Positions 32,038 through 39,866 of a stretch of DNA of 42,242 nucleotides are shown here, in pieces. Positions within the stretch are counted from its first letter, which is position 1; every line of letters begins with the position of its first letter. This DNA comes from Micromonosporaceae bacterium (GTDB lineage: Bacteria; Actinomycetota; Actinomycetes; Mycobacteriales; Micromonosporaceae). The notes beneath the pieces were generated by a model. The model worked only from the letters and a program-made list of their open reading frames with translations, was not told the origin of the DNA and ran no database searches. The position numbers and the translations under genes were made by a program. Location: NCBI GenBank assembly GCA_003543035.1, contig DPJL01000070.1:1-42242 (forward strand), in the 5' to 3' direction.

Positions 32038-33299
32038 GCCAGCACCTCCCGGCAAGGCACGGACATCTTCCATCCCGCCGGGGCGAGGGAGATGTCGACG
32101 CGGGCCTCCATCTCTGCGTCAGTATGTTGAGGCAGAGATGGAGGCACTTTGGAGGTACACGTCTGCTCTGCTTGGCGCACCTCATCGCTCCAGGTCGGGC
32201 CGGTGCTGCGGTCATTGGGCACACGCAGGTTCACCGCCCAAACGGCTGCGCAAAACACGATCAACACGATCCCGGCCGCACTGAGCTTCCACGGCTCGCG
32301 GCCGATTAGGAGGGCAGCGAAGGCGGTGACGAGGAGCATCGCGGGGGCGGCTGCGTACCGCGGGGTGGCCTGACCGCTGAGTGCGACCGGCAACGCATAC
32401 ACCGCAACGCTATAGGCGCCGGCCAGTGCCGCGAGTCGCCAGCCGGTCAATCCCCGCCGCCATGCGAAGACGAGGACCGCGGCAACGAGAAGCCATGCGA
32501 CAGCGGCAAACGCGAGCCACAGAGTGTTCACGTCAGCGGGGAAAAGTCGCTGACCCAGCACGCCAACCGGGACCGCGCGGATGGCGTACCAGGGTGCCCA
32601 CATCACCGGCTCAGGCGTGAGCACCCGCTCCGACTGTCCAAACAGGACGACACTGAATTGAGTGACAAGCCCCACGGCGAGGGCGATGCCGAGAGTGAGC
32701 GAGTGCCTATCGCGGCGCCGCCACCAGAGCCACAGCGCCAGCGGTGCGAAGACGAGACTGAGCAGATCGCTGAGCGAAATCAGTGCCACAGCGGCAATCG
32801 CCACGATGCGGCCGGCCCGCGAAGTGGGTCGCCACAACAGCACCCAGAAGAGAGCGTAGAGGGCAGGCCAGTGCAGGTTGGCGATTGAGTTGGGCAACTC
32901 CTCCTGGCCCACTGGCACGAGCACCACAACCGTGGAAACGAGCAGCCGTGCGGGCAACGATGGCAGATGGTCGCGACTGGCCACAAACACCAGCAGCGCA
33001 AGCAAACCTGTGGTCAACGCGGCCAGAACAGCCACCCCGGCCGCGGCCGAGGAGACCGGCAGCAGGGACACGAGCTCGCTTAGCAGTCTGGGCACCAGAT
33101 GCAGGTACCCGGCATAAGGCGTGGAGAGTGAGTCCAGAGTGGACTGTGAAAAGGCCGAGGCCAGAAAAACTGATCCGTCCTCGGCGTAAACGGTGTCCAG
33201 CGCTCCGGCGCCGGATTGCCGGGCGAGGCTGAGCCCCGCCGCGGCAACCACAAACAGAGCGGCTAGAGCTTGCCTTCGCGCACCGCCTGGCTGACCCAT
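32028..33299 (-). CDS. Polytopic membrane protein of the polysaccharide operon (GT-C-like)
   Basis: A 423-residue protein with roughly ten membrane helices. Near the N-terminus, after the first helix, is DTVYAEDGSVFL with Glu40-Asp41, reminiscent of the acidic motif in the first extracytoplasmic loop of GT-C glycosyltransferases. Another conserved-looking block is PNSIANLHWPALYALFWVLLW. The C-terminal ~60 residues are hydrophilic and outside the membrane. GAGGTGATCC lies 1-2 bases before ATG at 33299, nearly the full anti-16S complement. Overlap with the epimerase is 37 bases. The role could be a lipid-linked-sugar transferase or a polymerase; no named family is certain. Confidence 0.7.
   Translation of the reverse strand: MGQPGGARRQALAALFVVAAAGLSLARQSGAGALDTVYAEDGSVFLASAFSQSTLDSLSTPYAGYLHLVPRLLSELVSLLPVSSAAAGVAVLAALTTGLLALLVFVASRDHLPSLPARLLVSTVVVLVPVGQEELPNSIANLHWPALYALFWVLLWRPTSRAGRIVAIAAVALISLSDLLSLVFAPLALWLWWRRRDRHSLTLGIALAVGLVTQFSVVLFGQSERVLTPEPVMWAPWYAIRAVPVGVLGQRLFPADVNTLWLAFAAVAWLLVAAVLVFAWRRGLTGWRLAALAGAYSVAVYALPVALSGQATPRYAAAPAMLLVTAFAALLIGREPWKLSAAGIVLIVFCAAVWAVNLRVPNDRSTGPTWSDEVRQAEQTCTSKVPPSLPQHTDAEMEARVDISLAPAGWKMSVPCREVLAWD
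32104..32145. other. Perfect 14-bp stem-loop inside a coding region
   Basis: Arms GCCTCCATCTCTGC (32104-32117) and its complement (32132-32145) flank a 14-base loop. The structure lies in the 3' part of the membrane-protein gene, encoding hydrophilic residues around HTDAEMEARV, and about 70 bases upstream of the next gene's start on the minus strand. It could affect mRNA processing or expression of the downstream genes. Confidence 0.6.
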
Positions 33300-34288
33300 G
33301 GGATCACCTCGTCCAGCATTTCATCCAGGCTGGTCGTCGCTTCAAAGCCAAGCACCTCACGGGACTTGGTCACATCCGGCACGCGCTTCTGCACGTCGTA
33401 TTCGAAAGGCTCGTCGCTGACGTGGCGGAAGGGCACCTCGGCACCCTTAATCTTCCGCCAAATGAGCGAAGCCAGCTCGAGGACGTTGGTGGACTCGGCG
33501 GTCGAGATGTTGAAGTCCTCATTCAGCGCGGCTTCGTGCTCCATCGCCACAACGATGCCGCGAGCGAGGTCACCACCGTAGGTGTAGTGCCGCACCTGCT
33601 GGCCGTCGCCGAGGATGTGCAACGGATCCTGGCCCTTGACGATCTTCTGCACCAGGTCGGGCACCACATGCGACATCGCGAGCTTGACGTTGCCGGACAA
33701 CACCTCGGCCTCGCCCAGGGCACGACCCTCGCCGACGCCGACACAGTTGAACGGGCGAACGATGGTGTACGGCAGCTTGTACTGGTCCCATGCGGCCTTG
33801 GCGTAGTACTCGACCGCCAGCTTCTGGAACCCGTACGAGGACAGCGGCGGCGGGATCTTGCGCTCGTCGCCTTCCTTGGAGGGCCAGTGTTCGGTGGACT
33901 CGAAGACCATCGACGACGAAAGGTAGGTGACCTTCTTCAGCTTGCCGTCGCGGTGCGCGGCGATCGCGGCATCGCAGGAGGCGGCCATGATGCGCTCGTT
34001 GGTGGCGAGCAGATCGTAGGCGTAGGCGTGGAAGTACGAGATACCACCGATCATCGCGGCACCCGCGATGAAGTGATCGCAGTCGGCCAGCAGCGAGGTC
34101 AATAGCTCGACGTCACGCGCGTCGCCCTCGACGAAGTGATAGTTGGGGTCGTTGTCGTAGCTGTGGGACACCGGACCGTATTTGGAGAAGTTGTCCAACC
34201 CGACCACGCTGTGGCCACGGCGCAACAGCTCCTCGACTACGTACCCACCGATGAATCCGGCCGAACCGGTGACCATTACTTTTGCCAC
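33263..34288 (-). CDS. NAD-dependent nucleotide-sugar epimerase/dehydratase (SDR)
   Basis: A 341-residue extended SDR. The cofactor loop is GSAGFIGG (8-15); the catalytic set is Ser124-126 region (YLSSSMVFES) and Tyr152-x3-Lys156 (YGFQK). RPFNCVGVGEG and RHYTYGGDLARGI are typical of epimerases and dehydratases on UDP- or GDP-sugars. GTG at 34288 is preceded by AAGGA; it overlaps the GT2 gene by 13 bases, and an internal ATG at 34276 would remove the first beta strand. Which sugar it modifies cannot be told. Confidence 0.88.
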   Translation of the reverse strand: MAKVMVTGSAGFIGGYVVEELLRRGHSVVGLDNFSKYGPVSHSYDNDPNYHFVEGDARDVELLTSLLADCDHFIAGAAMIGGISYFHAYAYDLLATNERIMAASCDAAIAAHRDGKLKKVTYLSSSMVFESTEHWPSKEGDERKIPPPLSSYGFQKLAVEYYAKAAWDQYKLPYTIVRPFNCVGVGEGRALGEAEVLSGNVKLAMSHVVPDLVQKIVKGQDPLHILGDGQQVRHYTYGGDLARGIVVAMEHEAALNEDFNISTAESTNVLELASLIWRKIKGAEVPFRHVSDEPFEYDVQKRVPDVTKSREVLGFEATTSLDEMLDEVIPWVSQAVREGKL

Positions 34289-35049
34289 GAATTTTCCTTC
34301 TCTTCTACCTGCAGCTTCGGCAGTCTGGCTTGGATTTCCTCAAGTTTCAGGCGGCGCCCAAACGCGAACCTGAACCACTTCAAGTAGCTCGGCAGGAACC
34401 GTCCCACATCGAAGTTGGATTCGCCAAGTTGCCGATCAAGCCAGATGGTGGGCAGCTCGGCCACGGGCAGGCGCATTCGCGTCGCCTTGGCGGTGAGCTC
34501 CAGCCCGATCTCGAAACCGGCCCTGGACTCGATGCCGACCTGCCTGACGAACTCCGCGTCATAGGCTTTGAAGCTGTTCGTGGCGTCCCTGGTACCCACC
34601 TTGGCAAACCAGTAGAGCAGTCGGCCGGCCCAACGCGAGAGCATCCGCTTGAAGCGCGGCCCGCCCACCTGCTGGCCACCGGGCATGTAACGAGAGGCGG
34701 CAGCGACCACGACGCCACGGTCGACGAGGCGGGCCAGGTCGTCGATCTGGCGCGGGTCATCGGAACCGTCGGCCATCGTCACCACTACCACGGGCGCGAC
34801 AGCGGCGTGGATGCCGAACCGGATGGCGTTGGCGGGGCCGCGGCCGTAGGTGTTGAGCACTGTGCGCACCCGGCTGTCGGTCTTGGCGATCTCCTGCGCG
34901 TAAGGCACCGTCGTGTCTTCCGGCATGTCGTGCACGAGCAGGACTTCGCAGGGCAGCAACACTTCCCGCATGATCCGCTCAAGGCAGCGGACGATGCCCG
35001 CACCTTCGTTGTAGACCGGGATGACGACGGAGACGCGGGGATCGATCAC
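34276..35049 (-). CDS. Dolichol-phosphate-mannose-synthase-like GT2 glycosyltransferase
   Basis: A 257-residue GT2 enzyme: VSVVIPVYNEGAGIVRCLERI, then VVTMADGSDDPRQIDDLARLV (metal site) and a C-terminal segment without membrane helices. The pattern resembles DPM1/polyprenyl-phosphate glycosyltransferases. GTG at 35049 shares its first base with the last base of the upstream TAG stop (TAGTG), with GGGAG 11 bases upstream; the open frame to 35082 runs back into the dehydrogenase. It would transfer a sugar to a polyprenyl carrier or growing glycan. Confidence 0.85.
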   Translation of the reverse strand: MIDPRVSVVIPVYNEGAGIVRCLERIMREVLLPCEVLLVHDMPEDTTVPYAQEIAKTDSRVRTVLNTYGRGPANAIRFGIHAAVAPVVVVTMADGSDDPRQIDDLARLVDRGVVVAAASRYMPGGQQVGGPRFKRMLSRWAGRLLYWFAKVGTRDATNSFKAYDAEFVRQVGIESRAGFEIGLELTAKATRMRLPVAELPTIWLDRQLGESNFDVGRFLPSYLKWFRFAFGRRLKLEEIQARLPKLQVEEKENSWQK

Positions 35050-36239
35050 TAGATGAGCACTCCCTCGCCCCTGATGCCCCACATGTCGATGACCGGCTTG
35101 TCGATGGCAAGCTCGCGGTAGGGGGCGTGCGGGGCACCGATGACGAGCAGGTCAGCCTGCTCAAGCACCTGCTCCTGCGGGGTGAGGCGGGCGTCCACCA
35201 CATACGGGTCGGCGCAGAGCACCTCGCGAGCCTTGACCTGCAACAGCTTGCGCAGCTTGAACGCGAGCGACTCACGGATATCGTCACTGCCGCCCTTGAA
35301 CGCCATGCCAAGGATGCCGACGGTCATCTCCGACAGATCGAAGCGCTGCTCCAACCGCGACACCAGATAGAGCGGCAGGCCCTCGTTGATGAGCATCGCG
35401 GAGTGGCCGAGCACGAAGTTGTTCTTGTTGAACGCGGCCAGCTGCATCGTGTCCTTGAACAGGCACGGGCCGGCCGCGAAGCCCGGCATCGGCAGGTCAG
35501 CGGCGCGGGGGTAGTCCTGCGTGATCGCCATCCGTACGCGGGCGAAGTCGAGGCCGGCGTCGTTGGCCATCATCCAGAACTGGTTGGCGGTGGCGAATTT
35601 CAGGTAGCGCCACGTGTTCGTGAAGAGCTTGGCCAGCTCGGCTTCTTCGGGGGCGACCCGGACCACCCGGCCGGTGAGGTGGCTGAAGAGCTTCTCGGCG
35701 CGATCAGAGGCGTGCTCGGTGCGGCCGGCGATGATCTGCGGCAGATCGAAGAGCTCGGTCATGGCGTGACCCTCGGCGATGCGCTCGGGACAGAACGCCA
35801 CATCGATCACCAGGCCTAGCTGGGCTAGGGCCTTCTCGGTCAGCGCGGTGACGCCGGGGTGCACGGTGGACCGCAGCACCAGCAGCTGGCCGGGAGCCAT
35901 GTGCGGCGCGAGCTGCTCGACCGCGCGGGGAACCACGCTCAGGTCCGGATTCAGATGAGCATCTACGGGGGTACCAACAACGACGACAACGCTCTCCGCG
36001 GTCTTGACCGAGGCCGGGTCGGTGCTGGCCCGCAGCTTTCCACTGCGCACTGCCTCGGCCAGCGGCTCGGCCGCTCCAGCCTCGGCGAACGGCAGCTCAC
36101 CCTGGTTGACCTTGGCGACAACAGTGGCATTGATGTCGTAAAGGGTGACCGACAGCCCTCTCATCGCGAAGGCGATGCCGAGCGGTAGGCCTACCCGGCC
36201 GCCGCCACCGACGATGACCACATCACGCTCAAACGCCAC
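35049..36239 (-). CDS. UDP-sugar 6-dehydrogenase (WecC/UDP-ManNAc dehydrogenase type)
   Basis: A 396-residue nucleotide-sugar dehydrogenase making a uronic acid donor by two-step NAD-dependent oxidation. The N-terminal Rossmann loop is GGGGRVGLPLG (11-21), and the nucleophile is Cys259 in GPCLFKD. The short length and FKD ending of the active-site motif fit the UDP-N-acetylhexosamine branch better than UDP-glucose dehydrogenase. AGGAGG at 36245-36250 gives a strong start at GTG 36239. It is the first gene of the six-gene operon running to 29528. Confidence 0.85.
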   Translation of the reverse strand: MAFERDVVIVGGGGRVGLPLGIAFAMRGLSVTLYDINATVVAKVNQGELPFAEAGAAEPLAEAVRSGKLRASTDPASVKTAESVVVVVGTPVDAHLNPDLSVVPRAVEQLAPHMAPGQLLVLRSTVHPGVTALTEKALAQLGLVIDVAFCPERIAEGHAMTELFDLPQIIAGRTEHASDRAEKLFSHLTGRVVRVAPEEAELAKLFTNTWRYLKFATANQFWMMANDAGLDFARVRMAITQDYPRAADLPMPGFAAGPCLFKDTMQLAAFNKNNFVLGHSAMLINEGLPLYLVSRLEQRFDLSEMTVGILGMAFKGGSDDIRESLAFKLRKLLQVKAREVLCADPYVVDARLTPQEQVLEQADLLVIGAPHAPYRELAIDKPVIDMWGIRGEGVLI

Positions 36240-36500
36240 GATCGCCTCCTAGGCAGAACACCTTGTAGATGCTAGGGAGATGGCCGACTTTACAAGTCCA
36301 TCTGTCCGGAAGCCGACCTCATCCCAGCAGCGTAGGTCACGATTCGATCTCTACCCGGCCGACGAAGCGACATCGACCTCACCTTAGCCGCGGCCGGGAC
36401 GACGGCTTCGCGCGGCCTGCTGTCGGTCACCCGACGAATTCACTCGGTCGCAATGCGCAGCTGATAGAAATTTCGGTTGGGGATATAAAGGGGAGGCACG
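36240..36500. promoter_or_regulatory. Divergent intergenic region, probable promoters for the polysaccharide operon and the Cys-module gene
   Basis: This 261-bp gap is the longest non-coding stretch in the window. On the minus strand TTGTAA (36295-36290) and TAGCAT (36274-36269) are spaced 15 bases apart, a sub-optimal sigma-70-like pair upstream of GTG 36239. On the plus strand an AT-rich TATAAA lies just before GGGGAGG and ATG 36501. No RNA gene or clear operator is seen. Confidence 0.3.
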
Positions 36501-37448
36501 ATGGCCGTTCGTCGCGGCGACACGGTGCGAATTCGCAGTCGCGAGGAGATCCTCGCCACGCTGGACCGCAACGGTGCGGTGGAGGCACTGCCGTTCATGC
36601 CGGAGATGCTGAAATTCGCCGGTCGGCAGCTCCCTATCTTCAGCCGGGCGCACAAGACCTGCGACACCGTGGAGAAGCTCGGCAGCGTGCGCGAGCTCGA
36701 CCGCGCCGTGCACCTGGAAGGCGCTCGTTGCGACGGTAGTGCTCACGGCGGATGCCAAGCCGGGTGTCTGCTCTTCTGGCGCGAGGAGTGGCTCGAGGGG
36801 CCCGGGCTCGCCACGGCGGATGCGGTCAACGACCCTCCACTTGCGACAGTCGAAACGCTCACCGAGCGGACGCAGAACGGCGACCTCTACCACTGCCAGG
36901 CCACCGCGATGAAGCAGGCTTCGCGGCCCCTTCCGGCGTTGCGGTTCGGCCAATACGTCACCGACGTGAAGTCCCGCAACGTCAAGCCGCTGACCCTGCT
37001 CAAGGGTCTGCTCATCACGTTCTTCAACATCTTCCAGTGGCAGTCGCGCAAACGCCTGCCCCGCAAGATAGTCCTCTTCGGAGGCCGGACCTATCCGTTC
37101 TACAAGGGCACCGGCACAGGCAAGCGGGTGCCCGCAGGCGAAGTGCAGCCGGGCGACCTCGTGGAGGTGCGCAGCAAACGCGAAATCATGTCGACGTTGA
37201 ACCCCGACAACCGCAACGGCGGCATGCTCTTCGACGGCGAGATGCTCCCCTTCTGCGGCCAGCGGGCCCGAGTCGAGCGAAAGATCGATAAGATCATCGA
37301 CGAGCCGACCGGCAAGATGCTCAAACTGCACGACTGCCTGGTGCTGGAAGACGTTATCTGCCAAGGCACCTACCACCGCTTCTGCCCCCGCGGCGGCCTA
37401 CCCTACTGGCGCGAAGCCTGGCTCCAAAAAGTCGACGAGGCTAGCTGA
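36501..37448 (+). CDS. Protein of unknown function with two duplicated cysteine-containing modules
   Basis: A 315-residue protein with no signal peptide. Module 1 (about 6-100) and module 2 (about 218-310) are homologous: both begin GD-x-V-x-[IV]RS-[RK]-x-EI, contain P-x-M-x-x-EML-x-[FP]-x-G, and end W-R-E-x-WL. Module 1 has HLEGARCDGSAHGGCQAGC with Cys77, Cys85 and Cys89, plus Cys54; module 2 keeps Cys287 and Cys295, and has Cys252 and Cys279. A 115-residue linker lies between, with a hydrophobic segment (LLKGLLITFFNIFQW). The single-module motif is one I remember from unannotated proteins near glycan or sugar clusters, but no function is known to me. The GGGGAGG ribosome site is strong. It overlaps the convergent ugd stop by 8 bases. 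Confidence 0.8.
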   Translation: MAVRRGDTVRIRSREEILATLDRNGAVEALPFMPEMLKFAGRQLPIFSRAHKTCDTVEKLGSVRELDRAVHLEGARCDGSAHGGCQAGCLLFWREEWLEGPGLATADAVNDPPLATVETLTERTQNGDLYHCQATAMKQASRPLPALRFGQYVTDVKSRNVKPLTLLKGLLITFFNIFQWQSRKRLPRKIVLFGGRTYPFYKGTGTGKRVPAGEVQPGDLVEVRSKREIMSTLNPDNRNGGMLFDGEMLPFCGQRARVERKIDKIIDEPTGKMLKLHDCLVLEDVICQGTYHRFCPRGGLPYWREAWLQKVDEAS

Positions 37449-38703
37449 GGCCGAGGGCTCGGTAGTCGGAGAACTGGTCGGGTGTCCACATGCGGCGCCC
37501 GTCCACTACTACCGGGTCGCGTCCCTTGACAAGCGTTGGCACTTGGGCGAATTCCGGCCATGAGGTCACGAGCACCACCGCGTCAGCGCCGTCGAGCGCG
37601 TCGACCAGTGACTCGGCTTGGTCGAGCCCGTCCACGGTCGCTACCGGGTCATACGCGAGCACCTGCGCGCCCTTGTCCTTGAGAGCGGCGATGACCGGGA
37701 ACGCGGGTGACTCTCTTACGTCGTCTGTGCCCGGCTTGAACGCCAACCCCAGCACTGTCACCCGCTTGCCGGACACGTCACCGAGCAGCTCCACCAACTT
37801 GAGCGGCTGCGCACGATTTATCTCCAGCACCGAGGCGGCGATGGGCATCGTAACCCCTTGCGCCGCACCGAAAGCGGCCAGCGCGGCGAGATCCTTGGGG
37901 AAGCAGCTGCCGCCGAACCCGCACCCGGACTTGAGAAACGAGAGCACCGGTGCATCGCGGATCAGGTGCGACGCGTGCAATCCCTTCTCGACATCGACAA
38001 TGTCCACGCCACCAACGGAAGCGGCCAGATTGGCCATCTCGTTGGAGAAGGAAATGAGCGTTGCCTGCAACGCATTCGAGGCATATTTGATCATCTCGGC
38101 AGCGGCGACCCCGACCAGCAGCGTCGGAATGTCATCCCACGGCTGGTAAAGGGCCGCCATCGCGCCCCACGTCCGCTCGTCGATGCCGCCGAGCACAATC
38201 CGGTCCGGCTCACGAGAATCCTGAACAGCCGTGCCCTCGGAGAGGAACTCCGGGTTCATCCCGACCCCGAAGTCGGCACCGGCTCGTTTGCCGGAGTGCT
38301 TTTCCAGCAAAGGCAAAACCACTTTTTCCGTGGTACCAGGAACAACCGTCGACTTGACCACCACGACGTGATAATCGTCCTTGCCTCGCATGGCCTCCCC
38401 GATCTGGGCCGCCACACTCTCCACATAGGACAGATCGATCTGCTTGCCGTCAAAGGGAGTGCCGACACAGATCAGGGTGAGCTCGGTCTCGCGGACCGCC
38501 TTGTCCAAGTCGAGCGTTGCCTTCAGGTTCACTGCCGCGAGCAGCTCAGGCAGCTCGGGCTCGTGAAACGGCGCCACTTTCGAGTTCACCATCGCGACCC
38601 GGTCGTACGTCATGTCCACGCACACGACCTCGTGACCCACCTCAGCCAGGCATGCACCGGTGACGAGGCCGACGTAGCCGGTGCCGACGATGCTGACCCG
38701 CAT
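37441..38703 (-). CDS. ugd: UDP-glucose 6-dehydrogenase
   Basis: A 420-residue dehydrogenase oxidising UDP-glucose to UDP-glucuronate. It has MRVSIVGTGYVGLVTGACLAEVGHEV-type Rossmann start, VGTPF, KSTVVPGTTE, MNPEFLSEG and the nucleophile Cys267 in GCGFGGSCFPKD. ATG at 38703 shares a base with the upstream TGA (TGATG), giving tight coupling to the decarboxylase-like gene; the open frame continuing to 39216 is antisense-frame read-through of that gene. Its product is the substrate of the adjacent enzyme. Confidence 0.92.
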   Translation of the reverse strand: MRVSIVGTGYVGLVTGACLAEVGHEVVCVDMTYDRVAMVNSKVAPFHEPELPELLAAVNLKATLDLDKAVRETELTLICVGTPFDGKQIDLSYVESVAAQIGEAMRGKDDYHVVVVKSTVVPGTTEKVVLPLLEKHSGKRAGADFGVGMNPEFLSEGTAVQDSREPDRIVLGGIDERTWGAMAALYQPWDDIPTLLVGVAAAEMIKYASNALQATLISFSNEMANLAASVGGVDIVDVEKGLHASHLIRDAPVLSFLKSGCGFGGSCFPKDLAALAAFGAAQGVTMPIAASVLEINRAQPLKLVELLGDVSGKRVTVLGLAFKPGTDDVRESPAFPVIAALKDKGAQVLAYDPVATVDGLDQAESLVDALDGADAVVLVTSWPEFAQVPTLVKGRDPVVVDGRRMWTPDQFSDYRALGLS

Positions 38704-39773
38704 CAGGCGTCCTCGGCCACTCGATTGCCGCCGTACCACAGCATCGAGCGGCGCAGTCCTTCGTCGATGCCGACGGTTGGCTGGTACCCAACCTCTGTTC
38801 TGGCTTTGGTGATGATCGGGCAGCGCCGGTTCGGATTGTCGATCAGATACAGGTCGTCCGAACTCTCCTGCCGCACCACTTGACCGGTGTAGCCGAACAT
38901 TTCCCGGCCCAGCGTGACAATCCGCTCCGCTAGCTCCGCCATGGAGATCTCCGGCGTCTCCACTCCGATGTTGTAGGCCTCGCCCGGGCGGCCGTTCACG
39001 AGCACCTTGTAATACCCGATGACAGCGTCGGCGACATAGCAGAAGGTGCGCATGGGCGAGCCGTCGGAGAGCATCACGATGTCGCGCCCGGCGAGCACAT
39101 CGCGGACGAAGTCGGGGATCACCCGGCGGTCGGTGATTTTGAGACCCGGGCCGTAGTTGTTGAACGGCCGCGCCACCGTCACCGGCACGTTGTGCACGCG
39201 GGCGAAGTTGACGCACAGCGTCTCGCCATAGCGCTTTGCTTCGTCATAGCAGGCGCGCGGGCCCGTACAGGAGACGTAACCGCGGTAGTCCTCGGCGGTT
39301 GGGATGTGCGCGGGGTCGGGATCGCCGTAGATCTCACTGCTCGAGTAGAACAGGAAACCCTTGACCGGGTTGACCTTGCTGTATTCCAACAGGTTGCGCA
39401 GCCCGTTGACGTTGGCGTCCATCGTTTCGATGGGATAGTTGCGATAGAACGTCGGCGAGGCGATCGAGCCGGCGTGGATGAGGTAGGTGAAGTCCGCATC
39501 GCTCGGCATCGGCTGGGTGATGTCGTGCTTGGTGACCGTCAGCCGTGCGTTGCTCTCGAGTGAGAGCAGCCAATCGGGGATGCCGCGCATGAAGTTGTCG
39601 TAGACGGTGACGTCGATGCCGGCCTTGAGCGCCGATTGCACCAGGTAGTAGCCAAGGAATCCGGCCCCACCGACGATGAGCAGTCTCTCGTCCTTCAGCC
39701 GCGCAAACTCGTCCTTGAGCGCGTTGGTGATATAGGCCAGGTCATCTTCGACGATCTCGGTTGCGGTCTCCAC
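38703..39773 (-). CDS. UDP-glucuronate decarboxylase-like SDR (UDP-xylose synthase type)
   Basis: A 356-residue extended SDR. It has GGAGFLG (35-41), YSSSEIYGDP, and the active-site block GPRACYDEAKRYGETL with Tyr176 and Lys180, very close to the UDP-xylose synthase signature; RPFNNYGPG and DGSPMRTFCYVADAV follow. The family decarboxylates UDP-glucuronate to UDP-xylose. The N-terminal ~30 residues precede the Rossmann fold. GTG at 39773 is used; the ribosome site is weak. The ugd gene follows with a one-base overlap, a natural two-step pair from UDP-glucose to UDP-xylose. Confidence 0.85.
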   Translation of the reverse strand: METATEIVEDDLAYITNALKDEFARLKDERLLIVGGAGFLGYYLVQSALKAGIDVTVYDNFMRGIPDWLLSLESNARLTVTKHDITQPMPSDADFTYLIHAGSIASPTFYRNYPIETMDANVNGLRNLLEYSKVNPVKGFLFYSSSEIYGDPDPAHIPTAEDYRGYVSCTGPRACYDEAKRYGETLCVNFARVHNVPVTVARPFNNYGPGLKITDRRVIPDFVRDVLAGRDIVMLSDGSPMRTFCYVADAVIGYYKVLVNGRPGEAYNIGVETPEISMAELAERIVTLGREMFGYTGQVVRQESSDDLYLIDNPNRRCPIITKARTEVGYQPTVGIDEGLRRSMLWYGGNRVAEDA

Positions 39774-39866
39774 AAGTCCATCACCCTACGGTCGAGACAA
39801 CACCTGGTCATCGCATGTGTCGGCTAGGCGACCCCACGGTGTGACGTGCGGCTCTAGGGTTGCGGG

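Noticed and set aside
36290..36300. GATGGACTTGT on the minus strand, also found at the start of the gene at 39773 and partly in the 29443-29515 arms
   Set aside because: An 11-base match with inconsistent position (46 bases upstream in one case, over the start codon in another) is too weak to call an operator.
36384..37376. A 330-codon minus-strand open frame
   Set aside because: Antisense to the two-module cysteine protein, whose internal homology shows that the plus strand is the coding one.
38704..39216. Long N-terminal extension of the ugd frame
   Set aside because: It is a shifted frame through the UDP-xylose-synthase-like gene; the Rossmann start MRVSIVG at 38703 is the natural start.
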